A stretch of 64,000 bases of DNA from Rhodovulum kholense. GTDB lineage: Bacteria > Pseudomonadota > Alphaproteobacteria > Rhodobacterales > Rhodobacteraceae. Position numbers and translations under genes: made by a program. The notes under the pieces are model-generated. The model was given only the letters and a program-made list of their open reading frames with translations. It ran no database searches and was not told the DNA's origin. Shown here piece by piece: positions 21,823 through 29,648 of this stretch. The stretch covers positions 124,001 through 188,000 of the forward strand of contig NZ_QAYC01000005.1 in assembly GCF_003053725.1 (NCBI RefSeq), in the 5' to 3' direction. The first letter of the stretch is position 1. Each line of letters begins with the position of its first letter.

Positions 21823-21838
21823 TGCTAATAGATTAGCA
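21823..21838. promoter_or_regulatory. Palindromic LysR operator candidate
   Basis: TGCTAATAGATTAGCA is a perfect 16-bp palindrome, 18 bp from the regulator start and about 88 bp from the yeiH start. It contains a T-N11-A spacing as expected for LysR-type regulators. A second inverted repeat, ATCCAA-N8-TTGGAT (21854-21873), lies closer to yeiH and may be the second half of the operator region. Confidence 0.6.
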
Positions 21839-21926
21839 AAATCGAACGAAAGCATCCAAGCAATCCGTTGGATAAAACGATTGCGCCGGTCCAGCCTGCC
21901 GCCCACGGCAACGGAAAGGCAGACCC

Positions 21927-22949
21927 ATGACCGACACCCCCCTCGACAGCGCCCCGCGCGGGCTGGCCCGGATCGACCGCGCCGGGCTTTTGCCCGGGCT
22001 CGCGCTGACCGGGGGGCTGGCGCTGGTGGCACTGGGGCTGCACCGCGCGCTGGGCATCCCCGCGCTCAGCCCGCTGGTGCTGGCGATGGTGATGGGCATG
22101 GCGATCCGCAACGGGATCGGCCCGGTGCCGCTGGCCGCCCCGGGCATCGCCTTTGCGCTGAAACGGCTGCTGCGGCTGGCCATCGTGCTGTTGGGGTTCC
22201 AGCTGACGCTGGGCCAGCTGGCGGCGGTCGGGCCGCTGGGGCTGGGGATTGTGGCGGTGACGCTCGGATCGACCTTCGTCTTCACCAAGGCGATGGCGCG
22301 GCTTTTGGGGGTCGAGCGGCGGCTGGGCGAGCTGATCGCGGCGGGCACGTCGGTCTGCGGCGCCTCGGCGGTGCTGGCCTGCAACACGGTCACGCGCGGG
22401 TCGGACGAGGATGTGGCCTATGCCATCGCCTGCGTCACCGTCTTCGGGTCGGCGGCGATGCTTAGCTTTCCGCTGATCGGCACCGCGCTGCATCTGACGC
22501 CCCAGGCCTACGGGCTTTGGGCGGGGGCCTCGATCCATGAGGTGGCGCAGGTCGTGGGCGCCTCCTTCGCGCTGGGCGATGCGGCGGGGCAGGCGGGGAC
22601 GGTGGCCAAGCTGAGCCGGGTGATCCTGCTGGCGCCGCTGATCCTGACGCTGGCCCGGGTCGGCCGGTGGCGCGGGCACACGCCCGCCGACGGGGCCGCG
22701 CCGATGCCCTGGTTCGTGGTCGGGTTCCTGGCCATGGTCGGGGTCAACTCGGTCCTCGATCTGCCCGAGGCGGCGCAGCACGGGCTGGCGCTGACGGCCT
22801 CTTTCCTGCTGACCGTGGCGCTGGCGGCGATGGGGCTTGAAACCGACATTCGCAAGCTTCGGCGCAAGGGGCTGCGCCCGCTGCTGCTGGGGGCGGCGGC
22901 CTCGGTCTTCGTGGCGGGCCTTGCGCTCGCGCTGGTGGCGCTGCTCTGA
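21927..22949 (+). CDS. yeiH: YeiH-family putative sulfate/sulfite exporter
   Basis: 340-residue polytopic inner-membrane protein of the UPF0324/PSE family. About ten hydrophobic segments are visible; conserved stretches include [12 protein letters not shown], the [15 protein letters not shown] motif, [15 protein letters not shown] and a C-terminal [19 protein letters not shown]. The family is thought to export sulfate or sulfite released by sulfur-compound breakdown. It is divergent from a LysR regulator as in the yeiE-yeiH pair. msrA follows after a hairpin. Confidence 0.9.
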   Translation: MTDTPLDSAPRGLARIDRAGLLPGLALTGGLALVALGLHRALGIPALSPLVLAMVMGMAIRNGIGPVPLAAPGIAFALKRLLRLAIVLLGFQLTLGQLAAVGPLGLGIVAVTLGSTFVFTKAMARLLGVERRLGELIAAGTSVCGASAVLACNTVTRGSDEDVAYAIACVTVFGSAAMLSFPLIGTALHLTPQAYGLWAGASIHEVAQVVGASFALGDAAGQAGTVAKLSRVILLAPLILTLARVGRWRGHTPADGAAPMPWFVVGFLAMVGVNSVLDLPEAAQHGLALTASFLLTVALAAMGLETDIRKLRRKGLRPLLLGAAASVFVAGLALALVALL

Positions 22950-22998
22950 CGTCAAACCCGCGATCCGTTCAAAATTCCTTCAATTCCAGATCTGCCCC

Positions 22999-23024
22999 AT
23001 AGGCGGCCGTCGCGGGCCGCCTAT
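22999..23024 (+). terminator. Hairpin between yeiH and msrA
   Basis: ATAGGCGGCC (22999-23008) and GGCCGCCTAT (23015-23024) form a perfect 10-bp stem with a 6-base loop, 49 bases after the yeiH stop and 34 bases before msrA. There is no T-run, so it may be a transcript end, an mRNA-stability element or an msrA leader structure. Confidence 0.5.
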
Positions 23025-23058
23025 ATCGACTGTGGTGCAAAAGAACGGAGGTGTGTGC

Positions 23059-23709
23059 ATGTTTTCCCTTCTGGGCCGAAAGACCGAGATGGTGCGCGAG
23101 GACGAGGCGCTGAAAGGTCGTCCCGAGCCGATCGCCACCGCCGAGACCCATCACGTCTTCGGGCGTCCGCTGCAGGCGCCGGTTCCCGAGGGGATGCAAG
23201 AGATCGTCTTCGGCATGGGCTGCTTCTGGGGTGTCGAGCGGCTCTTTTGGAAGCTGCCGGGCGTCTGGATGACGGCGGCGGGCTATGCTGGCGGCTTCAC
23301 GCCGAACCCCACCTATGAAGAGATCTGCACCGGCCGCACCGGCCATGCCGAGGTGGTGCGCGTGGTCTACGACCCGGCCGAGATTTCGCTCGACCGGCTG
23401 CTGCGCACCTTCTGGGAAGGGCACGATCCGACCCAGGGCATGCGGCAGGGCAACGACCGCGGCACCCAGTACCGCTCGGCGATCTATGTTTACACCCCCG
23501 ACCAGAAGGCGGCGGCCGAAGCCAGCCTCGCGGCCTATCAGGCCCGGCTGAAGGCGGCGGGCTACCGCGCCGTCACCACCGAGATCCGCGAGGCGCCGCC
23601 CTTCTTCTATGCTGAAGGCTATCACCAGCAGTACCTGTCCAAGAACCCGGGCGGCTATTGCGGGCTCGGGGGCACGGGCGTAAGCTGTCCGGGGGGAGAG
23701 ACCGCCTGA
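23059..23709 (+). CDS. msrA: Peptide-methionine (S)-S-oxide reductase MsrA
   Basis: 216-residue cytosolic repair enzyme reducing methionine-S-sulfoxide using thioredoxin. Catalytic motif [14 protein letters not shown] places the nucleophilic Cys at residue 55; the recycling Cys residues are Cys201 (GGYCGLGG) and Cys210 (VSCPGG) near the C-terminus, and EGYHQQYL is the conserved substrate-pocket motif. The ATG at 23059 follows GGAG at 23047-23050. It sits downstream of sulfur-related transporters and 14 bp before a P-loop protein gene. Confidence 0.96.
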   Translation: MFSLLGRKTEMVREDEALKGRPEPIATAETHHVFGRPLQAPVPEGMQEIVFGMGCFWGVERLFWKLPGVWMTAAGYAGGFTPNPTYEEICTGRTGHAEVVRVVYDPAEISLDRLLRTFWEGHDPTQGMRQGNDRGTQYRSAIYVYTPDQKAAAEASLAAYQARLKAAGYRAVTTEIREAPPFFYAEGYHQQYLSKNPGGYCGLGGTGVSCPGGETA

Positions 23710-23723
23710 TCCGGGGGCCATCG

Positions 23724-24290
23724 GTGACGACTGCGGGGACGCGCCTTCATATCACCGGCGCCAGTGGCGCGGGATGTTCCACTCTTGCCCGGGGGCTGGC
23801 CGTACGGCTGGCCTCGCAATGCTTCGACACCGACGATTTCTACTGGCATCCCTCCGATCCGCCGTTCAGTCGTAAGCGCCCGCCGGAAGAACGCCTGGCG
23901 CTGATGGCCGAGATCTTCCTGCCCCGTTCCGACTGGATCCTCGCAGGTTCGCTGCTGGGCTGGGGCGAGCCGCTGGTGCCGCGCTTCACCCATGTCGTCT
24001 TCCTGACCCTGCCCCCCGCGCAGCGTCTGGCGCGGCTCAGGCGGCGCGAGCGGCTGCGCTATGGCGATGCCATCCTGCCCGGCGGCCCGCAGGCCGGGGC
24101 GCACCGCGCCTTCATGGACTATGCGATGGGCTATGACAGCCCCGATTTCACCGGCCGCACCCGGGTCAAGCACGAGCTCTGGCTTGAGGAGCTGCCCTGT
24201 CCGGTGATCCGGCTCGACTCCTCGGTCGCGCCCGATCTGCTGGCCGACCGGGTAATCGAGGCGCTTGACCAGACCGTCGGCGCGGCCTAG
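23724..24290 (+). CDS. P-loop NTPase-like protein with variant Walker A
   Basis: 188-residue cytosolic protein resembling small nucleotide/adenylate kinase-type P-loop proteins. The N-terminal motif is TGASGAGCSTLARGLA: the position normally filled by Lys in GxxxxGK[ST] is Cys. FDTDDFYWHPSDPPFSRKRPPEERLALM follows, resembling the substrate lid of kinases such as shikimate or cytidylate kinases, and a later Arg-rich stretch (ARLRRRERLRYG) could close over nucleotide. The GTG at 23724 with a G-rich site upstream is taken as start; an ATG further back lies inside msrA. A substrate cannot be named. Proteins with Thr or Ser in place of the Lys are known in related families. Confidence 0.75.
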   Translation: MTTAGTRLHITGASGAGCSTLARGLAVRLASQCFDTDDFYWHPSDPPFSRKRPPEERLALMAEIFLPRSDWILAGSLLGWGEPLVPRFTHVVFLTLPPAQRLARLRRRERLRYGDAILPGGPQAGAHRAFMDYAMGYDSPDFTGRTRVKHELWLEELPCPVIRLDSSVAPDLLADRVIEALDQTVGAA

Positions 24291-24331
24291 GCGCTGGGCT
24301 CTGATCCCAGCCCATCCGAAAGGCCGCCCCG

Positions 24332-25210
24332 ATGCCCACCTATTCCGCGCTGACCACGCTGACCGCGAAAGAGGCCGCCGACGCTCTGGCCGAGGCCATC
24401 GAGGCGCGGATGGACCCCGAACCCATCGGCGTCGGCGTCTTCGAGATCGAGGACGGTTCGGGCCTGTGGGAACTGGGGGCCTTCTTCACCGAGGCCCCCG
24501 ACGAGGCCGGGCTGGCGCTTCTGGCGGTGGTGCACGGGGCGCGGCCCTTCACCGTGTCCGAGGTGCCCGAGACCGACTGGGTCGCCAAGGTGCGGCGCGA
24601 TCTGGCGCCGGTTCAGGCCGGGCGGTTCTTCCTTTATGGCAGCCACGATGCCGACCGCGTGCCCGAAGGGCCGGTGCCGCTGCTGATCGAGGCCTCGATG
24701 GCTTTCGGCACCGGGCATCACGGCACCACGCTGGGTTGCCTGCGCGCCGTCGACCGGCTGGCCGAGGCCGGGCTGGCGCCCGACGCGGTGGCCGATATCG
24801 GCTGCGGTACGGCCGTTCTGGCGATGGCGGCGGCGCATCTGTGGCAGGTGCCGATCCTCGCCTCCGACATCGACCCGGTGGCGGTCGAGGTCGCCGAGGC
24901 CAATGTGGCGGCGAACGGGCTGGCGGGGCGCATCCGCTGCCTCGAGGCGGCGGGGTTCGATCATCCCGAACTGGCAGCCGCGGCGCCCTACGGGCTGATC
25001 TTTGCCAATATCCTCAAGGCGCCGCTGATCGCGCTGGCGCCCGACATCGCGGCGCAGCTGGCGCCGGGCGGGATCGCGATCCTGTCGGGGCTTCTGAACG
25101 AACAGGCCGACGAGGTGGCCGCGGCCTATTCCGCCGCGGGTCTCGATCTGGAGGGGGCGGAACAGATCGGCGACTGGACCACGCTTTGTGTCCTGAAGGG
25201 CAGGGGCTGA
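24332..25210 (+). CDS. prmA: Ribosomal protein L11 methyltransferase
   Basis: 292-residue SAM-dependent methyltransferase that trimethylates ribosomal protein L11. The C-terminal Rossmann domain has MAFGTGHHGTTLGCL, motif I VADIGCGTAVLAMAAA, IDPVAVEVAEANVAANG and the FANILKAPLIALAP motif. The N-terminal L11-recognition region is present but shows the divergence usual in alphaproteobacteria. The ATG at 24332 lies 41 bp after the P-loop protein gene, so the two may be cotranscribed. Confidence 0.92.
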   Translation: MPTYSALTTLTAKEAADALAEAIEARMDPEPIGVGVFEIEDGSGLWELGAFFTEAPDEAGLALLAVVHGARPFTVSEVPETDWVAKVRRDLAPVQAGRFFLYGSHDADRVPEGPVPLLIEASMAFGTGHHGTTLGCLRAVDRLAEAGLAPDAVADIGCGTAVLAMAAAHLWQVPILASDIDPVAVEVAEANVAANGLAGRIRCLEAAGFDHPELAAAAPYGLIFANILKAPLIALAPDIAAQLAPGGIAILSGLLNEQADEVAAAYSAAGLDLEGAEQIGDWTTLCVLKGRG

Positions 25211-25272
25211 GCCGCAAAATTGCCGCTTTCTCCCGGCATCATGGCCGAACTTGGCCGATGCGGGAGAGGGCG

Positions 25273-25620
25273 ATGCAGGATCCCCAATATCGCGACTTCC
25301 AAAACCGGTTGCAGCGGGTGGCCGAGTTGCACCGCTCCGGCCGCGCCTTCGAGGCCGCCGACGCGCCTCATTCCGGCACTCGGCCGCGCCTTGCCCTGCA
25401 TCTTCCGTTGTGGCGCTCGCTGGGGGTCATGGCCGCGACGGTCACGCTGGTGAAGGTGGCGATCCTCGTCCAGATCGGCGCCCCGGCCTATGCCGAGCGT
25501 CTGGCCCAGGCCAAAAGCCGCACGCCGGTCGAGCGTGCGGCGGCTGCCATCATGCAGGTCGACCCGGCGACGGGTTGGGTTGCGCGCAGGGTCTCGGCTT
25601 TGCTCGACCGGGGGCGCTGA
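25273..25620 (+). CDS. Small membrane protein of unknown function
   Basis: 115-residue protein with one clear hydrophobic segment at about residues 48-70 (LGVMAATVTLVKVAILVQIG). The N-terminal 40 residues are charged and cytosolic by the positive-inside rule; the C-terminal part (SRTPVERAAAAIMQVDPATGWVARRV) is helical. GAGAGG precedes the ATG. It follows prmA by 62 bp and converges on the DUF1127 gene. No family was recognised; similar short single-span proteins are common in Rhodobacteraceae. Confidence 0.7.
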   Translation: MQDPQYRDFQNRLQRVAELHRSGRAFEAADAPHSGTRPRLALHLPLWRSLGVMAATVTLVKVAILVQIGAPAYAERLAQAKSRTPVERAAAAIMQVDPATGWVARRVSALLDRGR

Positions 25621-25665
25621 CCGCCGCCGGGCTCATCCGGTCCCATGGGGCAGGGCGCGCCGATC

Positions 25666-25869
25666 TCACCGCAGAAGGGTGTCGATGTCGCCACGGCAGA
25701 GGCCGATATCGTCGAGTTCCCGATCGCTCAGCTGCGACAGCGCCTTGCGCGTGCGGCGCAACTCGTCCCAGGCCTGAAAGCGGGCGACAAGGGCGGTGAC
25801 AAAACCCAGACGCGGGGCCGTCGCCAGCAGGCCGGCCGGTTGCGGGTGCGAGAGTTCGAACATGGCCAT
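25666..25869 (-). CDS. DUF1127 domain peptide (YjiS-like)
   Basis: 67-residue peptide with the C-terminal DUF1127 motif: arginine-rich ELRRTRKALSQLSDRELDDIGLCRGDID. Such peptides in alphaproteobacteria act in phosphate/stress adaptation and RNA turnover; this particular role is unknown. The start MAMFELSHPQ at 25869 follows a purine-rich GGAAGGACC; a second in-frame Met is two codons on. An open frame continues upstream but lacks sequence of this type. A possible promoter lies at 25920-25948. Confidence 0.87.
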   Translation of the reverse strand: MAMFELSHPQPAGLLATAPRLGFVTALVARFQAWDELRRTRKALSQLSDRELDDIGLCRGDIDTLLR

Positions 25870-25919
25870 CTTCAAGGTCCTTCCGTCGCTGCGAGTCGTT
25901 CGTCGACTGCATAAAAGCG

Positions 25920-25948
25920 CAGCTATTCGTCCGGAATGTGGTGCGCAA
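25920..25948 (-). promoter_or_regulatory. Candidate promoter for the DUF1127 gene
   Basis: On the minus strand TTGCGC (25948-25943) is separated by 17 bases from TAGCTG (25925-25920), about 50 bases upstream of the DUF1127 start. The -35 keeps TTG and the -10 is weak, so this is a tentative housekeeping-type promoter. Confidence 0.35.
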
Positions 25949-26140
25949 CTGGGCAATTCTGCATGCGACGCATGCGCCGCGCGCATGTCGGAAACGGTCG
26001 GACAATTCCCCGTCATAAAAGGGAAAAATCGCTTCCCCGTCTGGTCGCTTTCCGACATCCAGAGGCCGTTTCCTGACCGCGGACGCAACCGGTGCCGCGA
26101 TGGGGCATGAAACCGCCCGGCCGCATTCCGTCTGGCCGAT

Positions 26141-26155
26141 GTTCGCTTTTCGTGC
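26141..26155 (+). promoter_or_regulatory. SOS (LexA) box-like sequence before ruvC
   Basis: GTTC (26141-26144), seven bases, then GTGC (26152-26155): one mismatch from GTTC-N7-GTTC, the alphaproteobacterial LexA site. It ends 36 bp before the ruvC start. ruvCAB is in the SOS regulon of some relatives, which makes the match plausible but not secure. Confidence 0.35.
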
Positions 26156-26191
26156 TACTGCGTCCGAAAAGCCACAAGAAATGGGGCAGCC

Positions 26192-26698
26192 ATGCGTGTC
26201 TTGGGCATCGACCCGGGCCTCCGGAACACCGGTTGGGGGGTGATCGACCAGCGGGGCAGCCGACTCGGTCACATCGCGAACGGCATCTGTCACTCCTCGG
26301 GCGAGACCCTGGCCGAGCGGCTTTTGTCGCTGCACATCCAGCTGACCGAGATCGTCGCCCGCTACGCCCCCGAGGAGGCGGCGGTCGAACAGACCTTCGT
26401 CAACCGCGACGCGGCGGGCACGCTGAAGCTGGGGCAGGCGCGGGGCATCGCGTTGCTGGTGCCGGCGCAGGCCGGGCTCGAGGTCGGCGAATACGCCCCG
26501 AACGCGGTCAAGAAGGCTATTGTCGGCGTCGGCCATGCCGACAAGCACCAGATCGACCATATGGTGCGGCTGCAATTTCCCGGGATCGAGATCGCCGGGG
26601 CCGATGCCGCCGATGCGCTGGCCATCGCGCTGTGCCATGCCCATCATCTGGCGGGGGGCGCGCGGCTGGCGGCGGCGCTGGCCCGGGCGGGCGCATGA
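26192..26698 (+). CDS. ruvC: Holliday junction endonuclease RuvC
   Basis: 168-residue resolvase that cuts Holliday junctions symmetrically. The catalytic carboxylates fall at the same numbers as in E. coli RuvC: Asp7 (VLGIDPG), Glu66 (AAVEQTFV), Asp138 and Asp141 ([17 protein letters not shown]). The first gene of a ruvCAB operon, coupled to ruvA by a 4-bp overlap. Candidate LexA-like box upstream. Confidence 0.96.
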   Translation: MRVLGIDPGLRNTGWGVIDQRGSRLGHIANGICHSSGETLAERLLSLHIQLTEIVARYAPEEAAVEQTFVNRDAAGTLKLGQARGIALLVPAQAGLEVGEYAPNAVKKAIVGVGHADKHQIDHMVRLQFPGIEIAGADAADALAIALCHAHHLAGGARLAAALARAGA

Positions 26699-27372
26699 TC
26701 GGGCGGCTGGCCGGACGGCTGATCCACAAGGGCGCCGATCAGGTGATGATCGATGTCGGCGGTGTGGGCTATGTCGTCCATGTCTCGGACCGCACGCTGA
26801 TGGGGCTTCCGGGGCCGGGCGAGGCGGTCGCGCTTTATACCGACCTGCTGGTCCGCGAGGATCTGTTGCAGCTTTACGGCTTTCCGACGCTGCATGACCG
26901 CGAATGGCACCGGCTTTTGATGGGGGTGCAGGGGATCGGCGCGAAGGCCTCGATGGCGATCCTCGGCACGCTTGGGGCCGAGGGCGTCGGCCGGGCCATC
27001 GCGCTCGGCGACTGGGGCGCGATCAAGGCCGCGCCCGGTGTCGGCCCCAAGATCGCGCAACGCGTGGTCAACGAGTTGAAGGACAAGGCCCCCGCGGTGA
27101 TGGCGCTGGGCGGCCACCTCGCGCCCGAGCCTGCGGCCGGAGCGGTGATCGAACCCGGCCCCGCAGCACCTGCGCCCGCGGCGCGCCCGCAGGCCCCGGT
27201 TTCGACGTCGGTTTCGGCGCAGGCCGACGCCCTGTCGGCGCTGGGCAATCTCGGCTATGCTCCGTCCGAAGCCGCCCAGGCGGTGGCGCGGGCCGCGGGC
27301 GAAACGCCCGAGGCCGACACCAAGGCGCTGATCCGCGCGGCGCTGAAGCTGCTGGCCCCCAAGGCGGACTGA
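26695..27372 (+). CDS. ruvA: Holliday junction branch migration protein RuvA
   Basis: 225-residue protein that binds four-way junctions as a tetramer and loads RuvB. N-terminal OB-fold ([30 protein letters not shown]), two helix-hairpin-helix motifs in domain II ([38 protein letters not shown]), an Ala/Pro-rich linker of about 40 residues, and C-terminal domain III ([20 protein letters not shown]) contacting RuvB. The linker is longer than in E. coli. The ATG overlaps the ruvC stop. Confidence 0.96.
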   Translation: MIGRLAGRLIHKGADQVMIDVGGVGYVVHVSDRTLMGLPGPGEAVALYTDLLVREDLLQLYGFPTLHDREWHRLLMGVQGIGAKASMAILGTLGAEGVGRAIALGDWGAIKAAPGVGPKIAQRVVNELKDKAPAVMALGGHLAPEPAAGAVIEPGPAAPAPAARPQAPVSTSVSAQADALSALGNLGYAPSEAAQAVARAAGETPEADTKALIRAALKLLAPKAD

Positions 27373-27383
27373 AGGCTGACTGA

Positions 27384-28427
27384 ATGACCGGACCCGACCC
27401 ACTGCTGCGCCCCGAGGCGCGCCCCGAGGATTCCGACCGCGCGCTGCGCCCCGAAACGCTTGACGCCTTCATCGGCCAGGCCGAGGCGCGGGCCAATCTG
27501 CGGGTCTTCCTGCAAAGCGCGCGCCAGCGTGGCGAGGCGATGGACCATGCGCTGTTCCACGGGCCGCCGGGGCTGGGCAAGACCACGCTGGCGCAGATCG
27601 TCGCGCGCGAGCTTGGGGTGAATTTCCGCATGACCTCGGGGCCGGTTCTGGCCAAGGCGGGCGATCTTGCGGCGATCCTGACCAATCTGGAAAAGCGCGA
27701 TGTGCTGTTCATCGACGAGATCCACCGGCTGTCGCCCGTGGTCGAGGAGATCCTTTACCCCGCGATGGAGGATTTCGAGCTGGACCTCGTGATCGGCGAG
27801 GGTCCGGCCGCGCGCACCGTCCGGATCGAGCTGCAGCCCTTCACGCTGGTCGGCGCCACGACCCGGCTGGGGCTGCTGACGACGCCCCTGCGCGACCGGT
27901 TCGGCATTCCGGTGCGGCTGCAATTCTATACCGTGCCCGAACTGGAAGAGATCGTTGCGCGCGGCTCGCGCCTGCTCGGCATTCCCGCCGATCCCGAGGG
28001 CATCCGCGAGATCGCGCGGCGCGCCCGCGGCACGCCCCGGATCGCCGGGCGGCTCTTGCGCCGGGTCGTCGATTTCGCGCTGGTCGAGGGCGACGGGCGC
28101 ATCACCCGCAAGGTGGCCGACCATGCGCTGACCCGGATGGAGGTCGACGCGGTCGGGCTTGACGGCGCCGACCGGCGCTATCTGAGGCTCATCGCGGAAA
28201 ACTACGGCGGCGGTCCGGTCGGGATCGAAACGCTCTCGGCCGCGTTATCGGAATCGCGCGACGCCTTGGAAGAAGTGATCGAGCCCTATCTCCTGCAACA
28301 GGGGCTGATCCAGCGGACGCCGCGCGGCCGGATGCTGGCGCAGAAGGCCTGGAGGCATCTGGGTCTTGCGGCGCCGCGCCCGGCCGGGCAAACCGCGCAG
28401 ACCAGCCTGTTCGACGAAGGCGCCTGA
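27384..28427 (+). CDS. ruvB: Holliday junction branch migration ATPase RuvB
   Basis: 347-residue AAA+ motor that drives branch migration with RuvA. N-terminal [12 protein letters not shown], Walker [14 protein letters not shown], Walker [16 protein letters not shown], sensor 1 [18 protein letters not shown], arginine-finger region, and C-terminal winged-helix domain ([13 protein letters not shown]). Starts 11 bp after ruvA. Length and motifs are normal. Confidence 0.97.
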   Translation: MTGPDPLLRPEARPEDSDRALRPETLDAFIGQAEARANLRVFLQSARQRGEAMDHALFHGPPGLGKTTLAQIVARELGVNFRMTSGPVLAKAGDLAAILTNLEKRDVLFIDEIHRLSPVVEEILYPAMEDFELDLVIGEGPAARTVRIELQPFTLVGATTRLGLLTTPLRDRFGIPVRLQFYTVPELEEIVARGSRLLGIPADPEGIREIARRARGTPRIAGRLLRRVVDFALVEGDGRITRKVADHALTRMEVDAVGLDGADRRYLRLIAENYGGGPVGIETLSAALSESRDALEEVIEPYLLQQGLIQRTPRGRMLAQKAWRHLGLAAPRPAGQTAQTSLFDEGA

Positions 28428-28498
28428 CGGGCCCGGCTGCCGCCCCGCCCTGCGTTCCTGACGACGGCGGCCGCGACAGATGCCGAAAGGAGACCGAG

Positions 28499-29149
28499 AT
28501 GACCCCCGATGAGGTGACCGCGCTCTTTACCCGGTCCGACGGCGACTATCTGTTCGCGCGCTGGGGGCGGCCCATCGCGCCGGTGGTCTTCGGGGTCGAT
28601 GACGCGACGCTGGCGACCTTCAAGGGGGCCTGCGAGGCGGTGGTTTCGCTGGCCGGGCACCAACTGACCGAAACCGACCCGGATCTGGGGTCTAACCTCA
28701 TCGTCTTCTTTTTCGAAGACTGGCTGGAGCTGGTCCGGGTGCCGCATCTCGACCGGCTGGTGCCCGATCTGGTGCGCCGGGTCGGCCGGTTGCAGGCGGC
28801 GGGGGCCAACCAGTACCGGTTTTTCCGCTTCGACGAGGATGGCGCGATCCGCGCCGCCTTCGTCTTCGTGCGGATGGATGCGGATCTGGCCCGGGTCCCG
28901 GCTGAATCGATCGCGCTCAACCAGATGGTCCAGACGATCCTGCTGTGGTCCGATACCGCCTTCGCCGAGCGCAGCCCGCTGGCCCGCACGCCGGACGGTA
29001 CGCTGGTGTTGCGGCCGGAGATTGCGGCGGTGATCCGGGCAGGCTATGACCCGGCGATGCCGACGGTCGCCCGGGATTCCAGCCACGCGCTGCGCCTCGC
29101 CGCCCGGATCGGCCGCACCCTTGGGCAGACACTCGCGCAGGATACATGA
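28499..29149 (+). CDS. Conserved protein of unknown function between ruvB and ybgC
   Basis: 216-residue soluble protein with no recognised family. It has a hydrophobic core stretch (LIVFFFEDWLELV), many Arg/Asp pairs and a C-terminal basic helix (RLAARIGRTLGQTLA). A strong ribosome binding site, AAAGGAG, precedes the ATG, and its stop overlaps the ybgC start (ATGA), so it is cotranslated with the Tol-system thioesterase and is likely part of a ruv-ybgC transcription unit. No signal peptide or membrane helix is evident. The position between DNA repair and envelope genes gives no functional clue beyond coexpression. Confidence 0.8.
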   Translation: MTPDEVTALFTRSDGDYLFARWGRPIAPVVFGVDDATLATFKGACEAVVSLAGHQLTETDPDLGSNLIVFFFEDWLELVRVPHLDRLVPDLVRRVGRLQAAGANQYRFFRFDEDGAIRAAFVFVRMDADLARVPAESIALNQMVQTILLWSDTAFAERSPLARTPDGTLVLRPEIAAVIRAGYDPAMPTVARDSSHALRLAARIGRTLGQTLAQDT

Positions 29150-29541
29150 CCCACCGCTTCGCCGTCCGCGTCTATTACGAGGACACCGACCTTGCCGGCA
29201 TCGTCTATTATGCCAATTATCTCAAGTTCATAGAGCGTGGCCGGTCGGAATGGGTGCGCGAGATCGGGCTTGATCAGGGGCGGCTGAAGGCCGAAACCGG
29301 CATCGTCTTCGCGGTGCGCCGGGTCGAGGCCGATTATCTGAGCCCGGCCAGGTTCGACGACCTGCTGACGGTCGAGACCGATCTCGTGCGGGCGACGGCC
29401 GCGCGGCTGGTATTGGACCAGGCGGTTCTGCGTGGCGACACGCGGCTGTTCGAGGCCCAAGTGACGCTGGCCGCGCTGGGTCCCGAGGGGCGACCGGCGC
29501 GACTTCCGGCAGAGTTTCGCCGAAGCCTCGAAACCGGGTAG
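29146..29541 (+). CDS. ybgC: YbgC acyl-CoA thioesterase (Tol-Pal system)
   Basis: 131-residue hotdog-fold acyl-CoA thioesterase. The N-terminal signature YYEDTDLAGIVYYANYLKFIERGRSEW includes the catalytic Asp of the 4-hydroxybenzoyl-CoA-thioesterase class; the rest follows the compact hotdog pattern. Family members are encoded at the head of tol-pal clusters and may feed phospholipid metabolism. Its ATG overlaps the preceding gene by 4 bp; tolQ starts 107 bp on behind a separate promoter. Confidence 0.93.
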   Translation: MTHRFAVRVYYEDTDLAGIVYYANYLKFIERGRSEWVREIGLDQGRLKAETGIVFAVRRVEADYLSPARFDDLLTVETDLVRATAARLVLDQAVLRGDTRLFEAQVTLAALGPEGRPARLPAEFRRSLETG

Positions 29542-29568
29542 GCGAGGCCCCGCGCTGACGCGGTTGTG

Positions 29569-29598
29569 TTGGCAATCCCCCTTAAAACGCGCTAGCGT
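29569..29598 (+). promoter_or_regulatory. Promoter for tolQ
   Basis: TTGGCA (29569-29574, 5 of 6 against TTGACA), an 18-base spacer, then TAGCGT (29593-29598) inside GCTAGCGTCC, a form frequent in alphaproteobacterial -10 regions. It lies about 50 bp before the tolQ start. Confidence 0.5.
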
Positions 29599-29648
29599 CC
29601 GGTGTAACGCGGGCCGGAAGAACCGGCCCAATCCAACGAGCAGGCAGA

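Larger units (their letters stand above)
25870..26191. other. 322-bp divergent intergenic region
   Basis: Gap between the DUF1127 gene (minus) and ruvC (plus), with lower GC than its surroundings. It contains short palindromes of GCATGC type near 25960-25985, a possible minus-strand promoter near DUF1127, and an 8-bp inverted repeat GCTTTTCG/CGAAAAGC (26145-26152, 26165-26172) just before ruvC. No additional gene or RNA was recognised. Confidence 0.6.
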
